Position numbers and translations under genes: made by a program
NCBI GenBank assembly: GCA_026419805.1
Contig: JAOSLS010000141.1
Location: 1-64,000, forward strand
DNA length: 64,000 bases
Direction of reading: 5' to 3'
Source: Ceratocystis colombiana
Taxonomy: Eukaryota; Ascomycota; Sordariomycetes; Microascales; Ceratocystidaceae
Shown: in pieces, positions 52,299 to 63,614 of the stretch
Position numbering within the stretch: position 1 is the first letter of the stretch
Layout of the letters: each line of letters begins with the position of its first letter
The notes under the pieces: generated by a model
Told to the model about the DNA's origin: nothing
The model's database searches: none
The model's input: the letters and a program-made list of their open reading frames with translations, nothing else

Positions 52299-53832
52299 AT
52301 GCCTTCTGCGTACGCCACCACCGTTCCTTAACAACTTCTTAGTCGTCCCATGGACTAGAGAGTATCGGGTTTGAAATATTGGGATTGTCGTCGTCCTCTC
52401 GCTGGCTGAGTCTTGCCTGTTGTCTGTCTCTATGAAGAGTCTGAAAAAGAACACTCGCGGCTCGGACAACCAGCTCGATGCTCCTGGGTGTCTCCCTCGA
52501 TTCGGCAGATAATTCGATTCGTCAAGTCCTTCGAGAGATGTCACCCGGGGTGTTGGAGTTGAAGAATTAATTCTTCTCTCTTAAATCTATCATTGCCTAG
52601 TGGAAGTCTGGAAAATCAGTGTTTGAACACATCTGATTTATCTTTGATTTATCCATCATCACACGCAATGCCTTGCTCCTATTGCTTTATGGGCATAGGG
52701 TGTTGTTGGATGAGCCTTGTTGGTTGTACTACATGTGTGTCTATGGCGAAAGCCCACTAGAACTCAAAGTCTTCCAGGCTCACCGATAAAATTCATTTCG
52801 AGTTAGCCACAGCTTGAATGTCGCACAGCCACAGTTCTCGCACCGGCGCTCTATCCATGCGGATTATTCAAATCATCTGCATGTGTGGACTTCGTACTAA
52901 TTTTATGTTTGCATACAGTCCCGTCACTGCCGAACAGGTCCTGGTCCCTGAGACCCTGCTGAAGAAGCGTAAGAGCCAGGAGAAGGCTCGCGCTGAGCGC
53001 CTGGCCGAGGTCGAGGCCACCAAGAAGGTTTGTTTCTACCCCAAAAACCCACGCCCTCCTTTAATGATGCATATTTTTACCCATTCAACTAGACATCGTC
53101 GATGCTGTTGAACGTTAACCTTCTTTCGGGTCTGACACCTTGGAATACACATACAATGTAACTGCATAGCTACTCTTGAACTATAGCTAACACATTTCGA
53201 ACTAGGCCAACAAGGAGAAGCGTGCTACCATCTTCAAGCGCGCCGAGAAGTACATCAAGGAGTACCGTGACGAGGAGCGTGAGAAGCTCCGTCTGTCCCG
53301 CGTTGCCAAGGATGACAACTCTGCCTACATCCCCGCCGAGGCCAAGCTCATCTTTGTTCTCCGCATCAAGGGTGTCAGCAAGGTTCCCCCCAAGCCCCGC
53401 AAGATCCTCCAGCTTCTGCGTCTGCTGCAGATCAACAACGGTGTCTTCGTCAAGGTCACCAAGGCTACTGCTGAAATGATCAAGATTGTCGAGCCCTGGG
53501 TTGCCTACGGTTACCCCAACCTGAAGACCGTCAAGGAGCTCATCTACAAGCGTGGCTACGGAAAGGTCAACAAGCAGCGTGTTGCTCTCACTGACAACTC
53601 AATCATCGAGGCCTCGCTCGGCAAGTACGGCATTATCTGCATGGAGGATCTGGTCCATGAGATCATTACCGTCGGTCCCAACTTCAAGCAGGCCTCCAAC
53701 TTCCTGTGGCCCTTCAAGCTGTCCAACCCCACCGGTGGCTTCCGCCCCCGCAAGTTCCGTCACTTCATCGAGGGTGGTGACCTGGGTAACCGCGAGGACA
53801 AGATCAACGCCCTGGTTCGTCGCATGAACTAG
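52299..53832 (+). CDS. RPL7: 60S ribosomal protein L7 (uL30)
   Basis: Large-subunit ribosomal protein binding near helix regions of 28S and the 5S side. Three exons (52299-52309, 52919-53027, 53206-53832) give 248 aa. Exon 1 has only 11 nt (MPS plus two bases), followed by a 609-nt intron, the longest in the window; intron 2 is 178 nt and holds a probable snoRNA. The protein reads MPSAPVTAEQVLVPETLLKKRKSQEKARAE at its N-terminus, then FVLRIKGVSKVPPKPRKILQLLRL (RNA-binding core) and a C-terminus of REDKINALVRRMN. Splice phases all agree. Highly biased codon use (C-ending codons) fits strong expression. Exon 1 position is chosen because GTACGC follows in phase with the acceptor at 52918. Confidence 0.97.
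53064..53135 (+). ncRNA. probable box C/D snoRNA in RPL7 intron 2 (snR39b/snR59 family)
   Basis: Box C-like ATGATGC (53064-53070, one mismatch to RTGATGA) and box D CTGA (53132-53135) are 72 nt apart. Directly before box D, GTTAACCTTCTTTCGGGTC (53114-53132) is complementary at 17 of 19 positions to the conserved 25S rRNA string around ACCCGAAAGATGG. By the +5 rule the methylated base would be the G of CCCGAAAG (yeast G805 by recall). Yeast RPL7 paralogs host snR39 and snR59, which target A807 two bases away, so host and target agree. The flanking terminal stem is weak. Target sequence is from memory. Confidence 0.55.
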
Positions 53833-54201
53833 ATGGTCACAGCTCAAAAATAGTAAAAAAAAGTTTTCTCCTGGGTTCACACTAAAGGTTTACGGCGTTC
53901 AATAAATCCATTAAGGGTACAGGGTTGTTTTTGCTTTTTCTGGAATCAACGATTTTAATGACTTAACCTTGCCAACCTGGAGCTTTCTGGTGCCTTGGAA
54001 AATTTTATGGATGTGTGTATCTTTTGTGTGCGTGCACCTTGTGTAAACGAAGGGCCCCCCCCCCCCCCCCCTGCGCATGGTAAAAAGTACGACTTGCGAA
54101 AGAAGGAAAAAAAGAAGAAGAGATAATATCCTGTGTATGTAGCGTAGCGTATGTATACAAACTATTATTACAATATATGGTTAGTTGGAAAGAAGCCAGG
54201 C
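53833..54201. other. convergent 3' region of RPL7 and ISA2 with poly(C) tract
   Basis: A 3' UTR/terminator stretch between converging genes. It contains 17 consecutive C residues at 54055-54071 next to GGG, which is unusual and error-prone for sequencing. No coding frame is supported. Confidence 0.6.
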
Positions 54202-54973
54202 TCACATTGCAACATCAAAACTGGTGCCACAGCCACAGCTACTTGTGGCTCTAGGGTTATCCACTATTTTAAACTGCGAACCAATCAGTTCTGACGTAAA
54301 GTCGACCTTGCTATCCTTGAGCAAAGATAGCGATGGCTCGTCGAGTATAATCTTAGGCGAGCCTTGTAGGGCATCCGGATTGACGGCATCATCTGCAATG
54401 TACTGGAAAATAGTGTCGTCTTCACCAACGGTCTCGTCCCACTCCTTTGTGCCCTGGTCTGGTATCTCGACTAGGCTCATGGTATACTGGAAGCCGTGGC
54501 AACCGCCGCTTTCGACTTGGACTTTCAAAGCCAAGCCGGGTTTGTTGTCGCGCTTCATAATTTTGGTCAATCTCTGTTGCGAAATTGGTTAGAATGTTGT
54601 GCTTTTGCTAACAATAATTGGCGTTTGAGAACTAGCTAACCTTTGCCGCGCGTGTGGTGATCTCCATGTGCATGCCTTTGCCATCTTCGTCAACGGCCGG
54701 ATTGTGTATACAGAGGGTCTTCTGCTGAGGCGTAGTGGTGCTAAAGCCGCGATGAGCATGTGACTTTATCGCACGAGATAAAAAGCGGAAAGAAACAGCC
54801 CTGTACGAAACTGAGGAGGGGTTCGGAATGGATCGTGGAACGGTGCTAAAGGTTCGACGTGAAAAGGCTGGGTAGAGAAAATCAAGACCTGGAATAGAGG
54901 CGGCGGTAGAGCGGGCTAGCAGGATTGGTAGGCGAAAAGCCGGGCCAGAGGTAGAACATGCAATGTGGGACAT
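54202..54973 (-). CDS. ISA2: mitochondrial iron-sulfur cluster assembly protein Isa2
   Basis: A-type Fe-S assembly factor that with Isa1 and Iba57 matures [4Fe-4S] proteins in the mitochondrial matrix. Two exons (54973-54641 and 54573-54202) with a 67-nt intron (GTTAGC donor, CTAAC branch) give 234 aa. The N-terminal 90 residues are Arg/Ser-rich with RRTFSTVPR and HRGFSTTTPQQ, typical of presequence cleavage regions. The HesB/IscA domain starts around EITTRAAKRLTKIM. Its three conserved cysteines are Cys136 (GGCHGFQY) and Cys224 and Cys226 (SSCGCGTSF). The GGCHGFQY variant favours Isa2 over Isa1. An alternative in-frame ATG at 55054 is less likely because it precedes a presequence-like start. 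A 5' UTR intron is possible at 55061-55134. Confidence 0.92.
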
Positions 54974-55427
54974 GGCAATATCTGAGAACTGTGGCACAGG
55001 GAAAAGTGATAATGTAGAGTAGCTGTAAATTGCCTTCAGCTCAATAGAAAACAAATGAAGCTATTCACACATTAGTGTTGGTAAGCAAGGCTCTGCTCTG
55101 CTGTTAGATTCCCCACTCGGCAAGCCACACTTACCTGCAGCTGTGTGCAAGTGCTAGCAGCTGGCCCACTATCAAGCCGACATTTTATACCACACAAGCC
55201 CTGGCCCCGCCAAAATTATTTTTTCCTTCGTTCTACCTTGCACTTCGACCCCTCCTTGAATCAAGGCTGCAAAATCAGTGGGAAAAAAAATAGGGCCACG
55301 ACGCACATCGCCAGCTCCGACCCTACATTTTCCCATTTTATACTTGTAATTTGGCCCGCCCCCCCCCTTTGGTGCCAGGATTTTGACCGATTGGCTTCGA
55401 TAAGACATACAAATTACACAGAAAAAG
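54974..55427. promoter_or_regulatory. divergent promoter, ISA2 / eIF3c
   Basis: A 454-bp shared upstream region. On the minus strand 55134-55061 has a perfect GTAAGT donor after CAG, a CTAAC branch site and a TAG acceptor, compatible with a 74-nt intron in the ISA2 leader. An 8-9 nt C run (55361) and AAAATTATTTTTT lie toward the eIF3c side. Confidence 0.5.
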
Positions 55428-58171
55428 ATGTCCCGGTTTTATCACGGAAACGACGATAGCTCTTCCGACAGCTCGTCGGACGAGGAGGAACTCTACTCCG
55501 AAGAGGAGGAGGAGCAGCAGCTTGAGGACAGCTCGGACGAAGAAACTGACTCCATGGACGACTCCGACGACTCTGACGACTCCGACAGCAGCAGCGAGGA
55601 TGAAGGCGGCAAAAAAACCGGTGCCGCCAAGTTCTTGGTTGGTGATGACTCCGATAGTGACGATAGCGATCGCGAGGTGCGGTCCAAGGTGCGCAGTGCC
55701 AAGGACAAGCGGTTCGAAGAGCTAGAGAGCATCACCAAGGTCATTGAAAATGCTAGCAAGATTGGTGACTGGAGCACAATTGCTGCTGGTGAGTTTTGGC
55801 CCTCCTGGGAGCGGCTGCTCTCTTCTCATATCTTCCCATTCCCTCACATCTAAAATCTAGCATCAACATCACCGCCCCGACCCCCTAGCTGTCAATACTA
55901 ACCCCACTTCTTATAGAGTATGAAAAGCTTAACCGCCATGTGGCAAAATTGGTCATCGGCGGCAAGGCCCCCCGAGTCTATATCCAGGCCTCCGCCGATC
56001 TTGAGGATGCCATGAACGATGCTGTTGCCAAGCAGAAGGTCACCCCCAAGAAGATGAATGCCACCAATGCTCGTGGTCTGAACGCAGTTAAGCAGAAGAT
56101 CAAGAAGAACAACAAGGAGTACCAGTCTCAGATTGATGCTTACCGGAGCGACCCCGATAAGTTCATGTCCGGCACCGACGATGTCGAGGAGGCCCAGAAG
56201 CCCCAGCCCAAGAAGATTGCCCGCGTCGCTGTCGATATCGGAGAGTCTACCCAGGATGTCGATGAAGGTGAGGATGATGGCTTTGCTCAGGTCGGCAAGG
56301 GCGGCAAGACTGTTCAGTACACCCCTGAGAGTATCTTCAAGCACCTCCGTACCATCATGGAGTCCAGAGGAAAGAAGAACACAGACCGCAGCGACCAGAT
56401 CAAGACTATGGAGAAGCTGCTCGACATTGCTGTCACTCCGTACCAGAAAATCCGCACTCTGTTGACCCTGGTGTCAACCCGCTTCGACCTGGGTGCTGGC
56501 AATGCCACTATGCCTCTCGAACAGTGGAAAGCCGCTGAGCAGAATATGTCCACCCTTCTAAACGTGCTCTTTGCCAACCCCGAGTGGATTGTTATTGAGA
56601 ACGCCGAAGAGTGGGAGGACGATGAGAAACCCCCTGCTCTAGGCGAGAATGACAAGTACGTCAAGGTTCCTGGCAGCATCGTGTCTTACGTCGAGCGTCT
56701 AGATGATGAGTTCACCCGCTCCCTCCAGAACATTGACCCCCACACTCCTGAGTACATCGAGCGGTTGCAAGATGAAGGCTCTCTGTATACTGTCATCTTC
56801 CGTGGTATTCTCTACTATGAATTCCTGCGCAAGGTCACCGACGTTGAGATCCCCCAGGAAAGCATCAACCGTATCGTCATGCGGAGACTCGAACATGTTT
56901 ACTTCAAGCCCGAAGCTGTCATCAAGGTCTTTGAGGAGAACTTCTGGAAGTCTGTGTCCGCCGACGTCGACTCGTCTATTACTCCCCGTGCTACTACCGT
57001 TGACGCCAACTCTCTGGTCACTGTTCTCTGCGGCTACCTCTTCAGCAATAGCGAGGGTATCTTGCGTGCACGTGCCATGCTGTGCGAAGTGTATTTCTTG
57101 GCTCTGCACGGCAAGTACTACCAAGCCCGTGACATGTCGCTAATGTCGCATCTTCAGGAGTCCATCCCCAACTTTGACATCCAGACCCAGATTCTGTACA
57201 ACCGTACTCTAGTGCAAATTGGCCTATGTGCCTTCCGCAAGGGCCTCATCTACGACGCCCAAAACACTCTCCAGGAGATCTGCGGTAGCGGCCGCCAGAA
57301 GGAGCTCCTCGCTCAGGGTGTCATGATGCAGCGTTACGGCCAGGTTTCTCCTGAGCAGGAGCGCCTAGAGAAGCAGCGCCAGCTGCCCTTCCACATGCAC
57401 ATTAACCTGGAACTGCTAGAGTGTGTGTACTTGACATGCAGCATGCTGCTGGAAATCCCTCTTCTGGCTCAGACCGGCTCTTCCCCTGATATCAAGAAGC
57501 GGGTGATTAGCAAGACCTACCGCCGCATGCTCGAGTACCACGAGCGCCAGATCTTCACTGGCCCTCCTGAGAACACCCGTGACCATGTTATGCAGGCATC
57601 TAAGTCTCTGGCTGCCGGCGAGTGGAAGAACGCTGTTACATACATTCACAGCATCAAGATCTGGGATCTGATGCCCAACTGCGAGGAGATCAAGACCATG
57701 CTGGCCAAGCAGATCCAAGAGGAGGGCCTGCGCACCTTCCTCTTCACCTATGCCCCGTACTACGACACTCTGGCCATCGAGATTCTGTCAGCCATGTTCG
57801 AGCTGACGGCTGGCAAGGTTGCCGCTGTTGTCAGCAAGATGATCAGCCACGAGGAGTTGTCTGCGTCGTTAGACCAGGCTACATCGACCATCATCTTCCG
57901 CAAGGGCGTCGAACTCAGCCGCCTGCAAGGCCTGTCGCTCGCGCTGTCAGACAAGGCCTCAGCCCTTATTGAGTCCAATGAGCGCACTCTCGAACAGCGG
58001 ACCGCTGGTTCTAGCACTGCCTTTGACCGCCAGGGTGGCCGCGGCCGTGGCGGTGCTCGGGGAGGTCAACGCACAGGTCGCGGTGGTGCCCGCGCCGGCG
58101 GCAACACCCAACGCCAGGCTGGTGGCACGCAATTCACCGGTGGTGCTCTGGGAGCGGTTGTCCGGGGTTAG
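55428..58171 (+). CDS. NIP1: translation initiation factor eIF3 subunit c (Nip1)
   Basis: Core eIF3 subunit that bridges eIF1, eIF5 and the 40S subunit during start-codon selection. Two exons (55428-55788 and 55917-58171) with a 128-nt intron (GTGAGT donor, ACTAACC branch, TTATAG acceptor) give 871 aa, close to other fungal homologs. The N-terminus is very acidic (DSSSDEEELYSEEEEE, repeated DDS), the site that binds eIF1/eIF5. Splicing joins STIAA to EYEKLNRHV. The central region includes YIERLQDEGSLYTVIFRGILYYEFLRK and LARAR-type helices; the PCI domain spans about 600-790 (QLPFHMHINLELLECVYLTCSMLLEIP, RTFLFTYAPYYDTLAIEIL). The tail is an RGG-type RNA-binding stretch (GGRGRGGARGG). Codon use is biased, fitting high expression. 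Confidence 0.97.
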
Positions 58172-59154
58172 AGGGGAGCTGCACTTTGAACGAGGAGCGA
58201 GAGCAAGAACGCGATCAGACCAGCAGCAAGCAGTGGTTGGTTGTGCTGATGGGTGTGGTGTTGGGTTGATTCTTCTATCTGTTAGGCGTCTTTTTGTTAT
58301 TACTTTTCTTTTTTTTTTCCTCCCCTCCCTTCCCCCTTCCTCCCCGCGAAAAAAAATTACTTGGCCGTTGTTTAGTGGATGATTGAGTTTACTCGCAAGC
58401 CGCAAGGCACTAGAAGAGAGAATAGGTAGTGAGTGATAGGCGGCGTGGAAGAAGTAAGTCTTTTTTGTGTTACGAACAAAACGGCACGATCGATGAACAT
58501 GGGAATAACATGAATTGGAATATTTTTGGGTTTTTTTATTTATTTTATTCTCTTGTTTTTTTTTCATAGTTTCTCACCATTTTTTGTCTCACCTATTTGT
58601 TTGCCTTTGTTGCATGTCTGTTTCTTCGTAGTAGTTAAAAGTGCTTCTTTTGTCTTGATTTATTCTTTGTTTCGTCGATATCTCGCTGTGTTGGATGAAT
58701 GTTGGATAAACTACATGGAGGATGGGTATTGTGGGGAATTTGCCTTTGGTCGGGTCAACCCTGGGTAAACCCGACCCTGAATACTTCAGCCTAGTTGTCC
58801 ATGATGGAAGAACTTAACACCTTAGAGAATGAATAAAAAGCAAGCTTCACCATAACGATCAATCTGTATACCAGCACGGTTCCACGTGCGGTTGTACAGG
58901 ATCACGAGTGACTTCTAAAGTGATAAAATCTGAATTCAGTAGATTGTTCCGACACGCTGCTTATTTTTCCCCAGAGTCTTGTACAAACTACCAAGATGAC
59001 GACGACCCCCAAACAAGCAAACATCATCGTGTTGTAATTCCGTGATTAGCTTCTAGTTCTCTATAAACCCTAACCCAGGCCACTTTCTATCTACTTACTC
59101 CCTTCCTATATCTTGTATCTTTGTCGTATATCCCCCCTTTCCTCCTTCTCTTCT
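58172..59154. other. convergent 3' region, eIF3c and Rad26-like gene
   Basis: Two genes converge, with nearly 1 kb between stops. It is T-rich on the plus strand and contains an imperfect inverted repeat at 58748-58776 (separate entry) and a telomere-like AAACCCTAACCC at 59065-59076. No coding frame is supported. Confidence 0.5.
58748..58776. repeat. imperfect inverted repeat (13-bp arms, 3-bp loop)
   Basis: GGTCGGGTCAACC and GGTAAACCCGACC are complementary at 11 of 13 positions around a CTG loop. It lies between converging genes and could form a hairpin in either transcript or DNA; a terminator role is speculative. Confidence 0.6.
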
Positions 59155-62100
59155 CTAACGCTTTCTTTTCAACTTCCACAGTTTAGTTCCCTTCTTCCTT
59201 GCAGCTGCCGGCGCGTCGTGCATCTTAGCTACAGATTCTAACGCACGGCGGAATAGATCCGCTGGGAGGTCGTTATACTTGCTGTTGAAGTAGTTTGCTA
59301 TATCCGCTGTATGTGCTTGCCCGCCCTGTTCTTCAAGAAACCCGCTGATTAGACTCTGCAGACTACGCAGTGTCCACATCTTTTCAATGGCAGGCTGGTT
59401 ACGCCTAGGCGCTAGAGCCGCTGCACTTGTCTTGGTCAGCACGGTTGGACGGGTCTTAGCGCCTCCCGTATCAGGGCCAGATGAAGAACGAGACGGGGCG
59501 GAGTGACGGTCATGATAGGCACGGGCGGCCTGCTGTTGGAGGAAACGCTTTGTCTCGCGGTTGAGCCGCTCAGCTTCTTCTTCAAGAAACCGGCGGTTTG
59601 CCTGCACACGTTGCTTGGCGTTGATGATGTCTTCGTGGTTGTAGGCGCTATCAATGGAGCGCGTAAAGAGATCTTCAAGCATGCCTTGCTCGGCCTCCGT
59701 TTTATCGGGTTGAAATTCTTCGATAGCTTTAACTTGGTCCAAGTGGGATACAGCGGTGGCTTCTTCGGTTGATAGAACGCCTGCAGTAGCAACGTTTTTC
59801 TCGGCCTTCGGCTCAGCGTCCTGCAGGGCAATGTTTGATTTAGAGATGCCATCGGTATTCTTAGCCTCCCTATGCCTACTACTATCGCTGTTCTTCTGAA
59901 ACCTAGCTTCAGCACCTTCAAATATATCGAGATCGCGGTCTTTCTCTTCGGCTTTGTAGGTGAACATATCTGCCATTGAATTCGAGTCAAATGAGCGGTG
60001 GAACTCAGTATCCGTCATGATTTTGTCGGTCATGAACTGCTTGTATAATTGTTTGCGGTAGATCTTTTCCTCAATAGTTCCTGGTGTCAAAAGTCGGTAA
60101 ATCTCAACAGGGCGCTTTTGGCCCAGTCGCCAAGCTCTTTCTACTGCCTGTTTATCCGTCGCCGGGTTCCATGACGGGTCAAAAAGGATAACACGGTTAG
60201 CTCCGGTGAGATTGAGGCCGACACCTCCAGTCTGTGGCGTCAGCAAGAAGACTTCGAGCTCATTAGACCTGTTGAAGCGGTCGACCATTGGCTGGCGCTC
60301 AATCTGATTGGTTGTCCCATCCATTCGGACATAGGCATAGCCTTCGTCTCTGAGATAAGTCTCTATGATATCTAGCATGGGGAGGCTCTGGCTAAATACA
60401 AGAGTCTTGTGGCCAAAGTTCTTGGAAATACGCAATAATGAGATTAAAACTTGCATCTTGGTAGACCGTTCCGGGTTTCCGAAGTCGGTGTCATCCTCAT
60501 GATTGCCCCCATGCTCATACTTGCGCAGGCCTCTTAGTTGACTGCCCTCAAAGCCATCAAGACCCAGTTTGCTATGTTTCTTTCCCCAGCGTAAATCAGG
60601 ATGGTTGCAGATTTTGCGCAGAGTATCTATAGCAGCAAACACTGCATTCTTTTGCTGGAGCGTCTTGCCGTCAGCAAACAGGGCCTTGATATGTGGTGAT
60701 TCGATAAATTTGACATATGTATCTTCTTGCTGTGGTGTCAACTTGCAGAAAAAGACCTGCTCAGATTTTGGGGGTAGTGAATCGGCTACGTCGGCCTTGA
60801 CACGACGCAGCATATATGGCTTGACTGTCTCACGCAGGGTCCGAGCGCATTTTTCAGCCGTCATAATAGCCAAATTAGTCGCATTCCGGTGGTGCCCATC
60901 ACGAATGGGCATCTCGAAGTGCTGCGAAAAAGACCGAGTATCTGTTCCTAAAAGGCCAGGATAGGCAAATTCAAACAAGGAGAACAGTTCGCGCAGATTG
61001 TTCTGGATTGGAGTGCCAGACATCACAATGCGGTTGTAGGTCGCCAGCTGCTTGCAAGCTTTAGATGCTTCAGTGTTCCTGTTCCGGATCAGATGCCCTT
61101 CGTCAAGCGCAACATATCCCCAGCTGACAACAGCCAGCTCATCGAGATACGTCTGCAAGCCCTTGTACGTAGTGATGAGCACATGACCATTGTCCACCAC
61201 GTTATCAATGATGCGGCGGGCAGCTTCCAACTTCTTAGGCGTCAAAGAGTCACGGGTGTCTTGTTCCTCTTTCTCGAGGTCAAGCATGCCACTGCCCGTC
61301 GAGTGCAAAATCGAAACACGCAATGGAGGCCACCACGTGTGGAAATGCTGCACCCATTGGGCCATCAAGGTTGATGGTGCCAGGATGATGGCAGGGCCCT
61401 CAAGCTTTTTGCTGTAATGTAAGGCAACAACAGTAGCAATTATTTGGACTTGGAGCAGCTATTAGCAACAGTCTAACAAGGAAAATACAAAGGGGAAGGA
61501 TGCGAATACGCGACAATAAAGCATTATGTCGTATCGACTCACCTGTTTTCCCAAGCCCCATTTCATCGCACAATAGCCCACCTTCAAGCCGAGAATGAAG
61601 CTGGCACAGCCACTCAACACCGACCTTTTGGAAGGGAAACAAAAAGCTCCCCACCTCGCTGGGCAGTGAGTATCCGTCTATCAGCTTCAAATCCTCCTTA
61701 CCTGGCGTTGGTTTATACCACTCCTCCATCTCAGGATTTGGATCGGGCAAGCCTAGAGACTCTCGTAAAACCGAACGTTTTTCTACCCAACCAGCCAGGC
61801 GACGGCGGTACTGTGCAGTGTTTCCATCGTCTATTCGACTGAGGTCTATTTTGGCCGGAAGAGCATTTGCTGCCCTGCTTGCTTTGGAATCCTGCTCGGT
61901 GTCATCATAACCGCCCATATCATCAGATGCCGTAGATGGTTCATCATCTTTGTTATCAGCGTAGTCCGAGTCGCTGTCAGAATCTTGGGATGTTAGTTTA
62001 TTTTTGGTCTTTGATTTTGCCTTGGCCTTGGTCCTGACAGTCCGTTTTTTAGACGTAGGCTGATCTTTGGGGTCTAAATCACCATCCTTGGCATCGTCTC

Positions 62101-62866
62101 CATCGCCGTTGTCATCAGTAAGCTGGCGTCGGCGTTTGCGTGGCCTTAGGCTAAACTCTTGCGTAGCAAGGGCATTAGTATCCCCGACGACTTCCTTTAA
62201 GGACTGAGATTCAAAGCCAGGCTGAAGAAGTTCTTGGTGTTGCTTCTTTGCTCTGCCATCCGGCGTACTGCCGAGCTCTTCCATGAACTCCTGCAAGTCT
62301 CGGCCATTTTGGAGGTCAAACGGCGTGATCTTGCCTGTACGAACGAGATACTCTTCCAAAGACTCGCCTTCCTGCTGGACTGGCCCAGCTGGGCCTGCAG
62401 ATTCCGCAAGCTGTGACGGAGATTCGCCATTTGCGGTGTCGGTTTGGCCAGATTGCAATGGCGCGGACGCCTTGAGCTTCTTGGCTGCTAATGCAGCCTT
62501 TTGTTGTTCAATTCTGTTGGCAATTCGATCCTTGAAAGCCTCGATTTCATCCAGTGCCTCCGTGACATCAAGCTCGCATTTGTCGATCTTTTTTCGAAGA
62601 GCCACAGATTGTATACGAAAAACGGGATTGCCGCTCTTCTTGTCAAACTCAGCGGAAAGCGTAGTCTTGTTAGCCTGGATTTTGACTATCTTTTGCTTAA
62701 GATTGGCAATTCGCTCCTCATCGCGCTTGTTGTCCTGCTCAAAGATTGCAGCATGTGCCTCAGACGTGACATCACGCTGAAGATCGTCTTGCTGGTGGAC
62801 ATCAACGATGCCATTGATAGCCGCAGCAACGGCCTGAGCTTCAGTTGTATTTTGAGGTACTGACAT
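59155..62866 (-). CDS. RAD26: SWI2/SNF2 ATPase Rad26 (CSB/ERCC6 homolog)
   Basis: Nuclear translocase for transcription-coupled DNA repair that binds stalled RNA polymerase II. Two exons (62866-61543 and 61448-59155) with a 94-nt intron (GTGAGT donor) give 1205 aa. The intron falls inside Walker A, CDEMGLGKT joined to VQIIATVVAL, which fixes the splice. The start ATG 62866 begins MSVPQNTTE; six codons earlier the frame starts only at TTG. The N-terminal 350 residues have coiled-coil (DELERIANLKQKI-like) and acidic/basic linkers, including RKRRRQLTDD. The helicase core shows LDEGH (about 556-560), MSGTPIQNNLRELFSLFEF, and the C-lobe QTGGVGLNLTGANRVILFDPSWNPATDKQAVERAWRLGQ (split here) with YRLLTPGTIEEKIY. 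The C-terminal 70 residues form a small helical domain, as in other CSB proteins. Confidence 0.95.
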
Positions 62867-63614
62867 TTGGGTGATCTCTAACAAGAAGTGGCAAGCTCAA
62901 AGGACGTCGTCGACACGAGATCAGAGCACGGCAAGTAGCAAAAAAGGCTTCAAGGCTGAACAAAAAAGGAATAAAAAATAATTAGTTATTAAATTAAGTC
63001 AGAATTTCAGCCTTCAAGTTTCCAGTTCCTTCCCAATTCGTCAACTTCTTGCAACAGCAAATCGCAAGTATTCAAGCCCTCGCTTTCACGAACAGGCTAA
63101 CAACCAGGCAGCAGCGAGATGTGGCGCCATGTTCTCCTGTGGCTGGGTGCCAAAAGTGTGGCGTGGGATCATCAAGGTTATCAAGGTACCACCCATCCTT
63201 CGACCACACGTTGTGTTACTTCAATCAACATCAATAAATCCAGGCTTGGCCTCTCAAAGACGGTCATTCCCACTCAGGTCTACGGCCTTTCAACCTACAA
63301 AGTCCGATCTCGATGCCACTAGCTTTCGTGGAGGGCCTTAGGCTCCAATTTCCGCCAGGAGACGCCTGCGGGTCTCGAGGTTGCCGGTAGTTCAACTAGT
63401 GAAAAGCATGACGTCGAAAACGGCATCACATCATGAGTTAGCCGTCAATGAAAGCAACATGCATCCGGCTACCATCTCTATATAAAACTGGGATGCATTG
63501 CCCTTTTTCCTTCCTTCTTTCTCTTTCTCTTTCTTTTCCATCTTATCTACGGAACTACCTCTCATCGCCTTTCTTCATTTTCCCAGGACCTTCAGTCTTG
63601 TCTGCCCTTTTAAA
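62867..63614. promoter_or_regulatory. divergent promoter, RAD26 and His-rich protein gene
   Basis: A 748-bp upstream region for two genes. The 120 bp before 63615 are C/T-rich on the plus strand, and TATATAAA occurs at 63479-63486, about 130 bp before the ATG, a plausible TATA element for the plus-strand gene. Confidence 0.5.

Noticed and set aside
52310..52918. Second snoRNA in RPL7 intron 1
   Set aside because: CTGA strings occur, but no RTGATGA box at a suitable distance and no recognisable rRNA guide.
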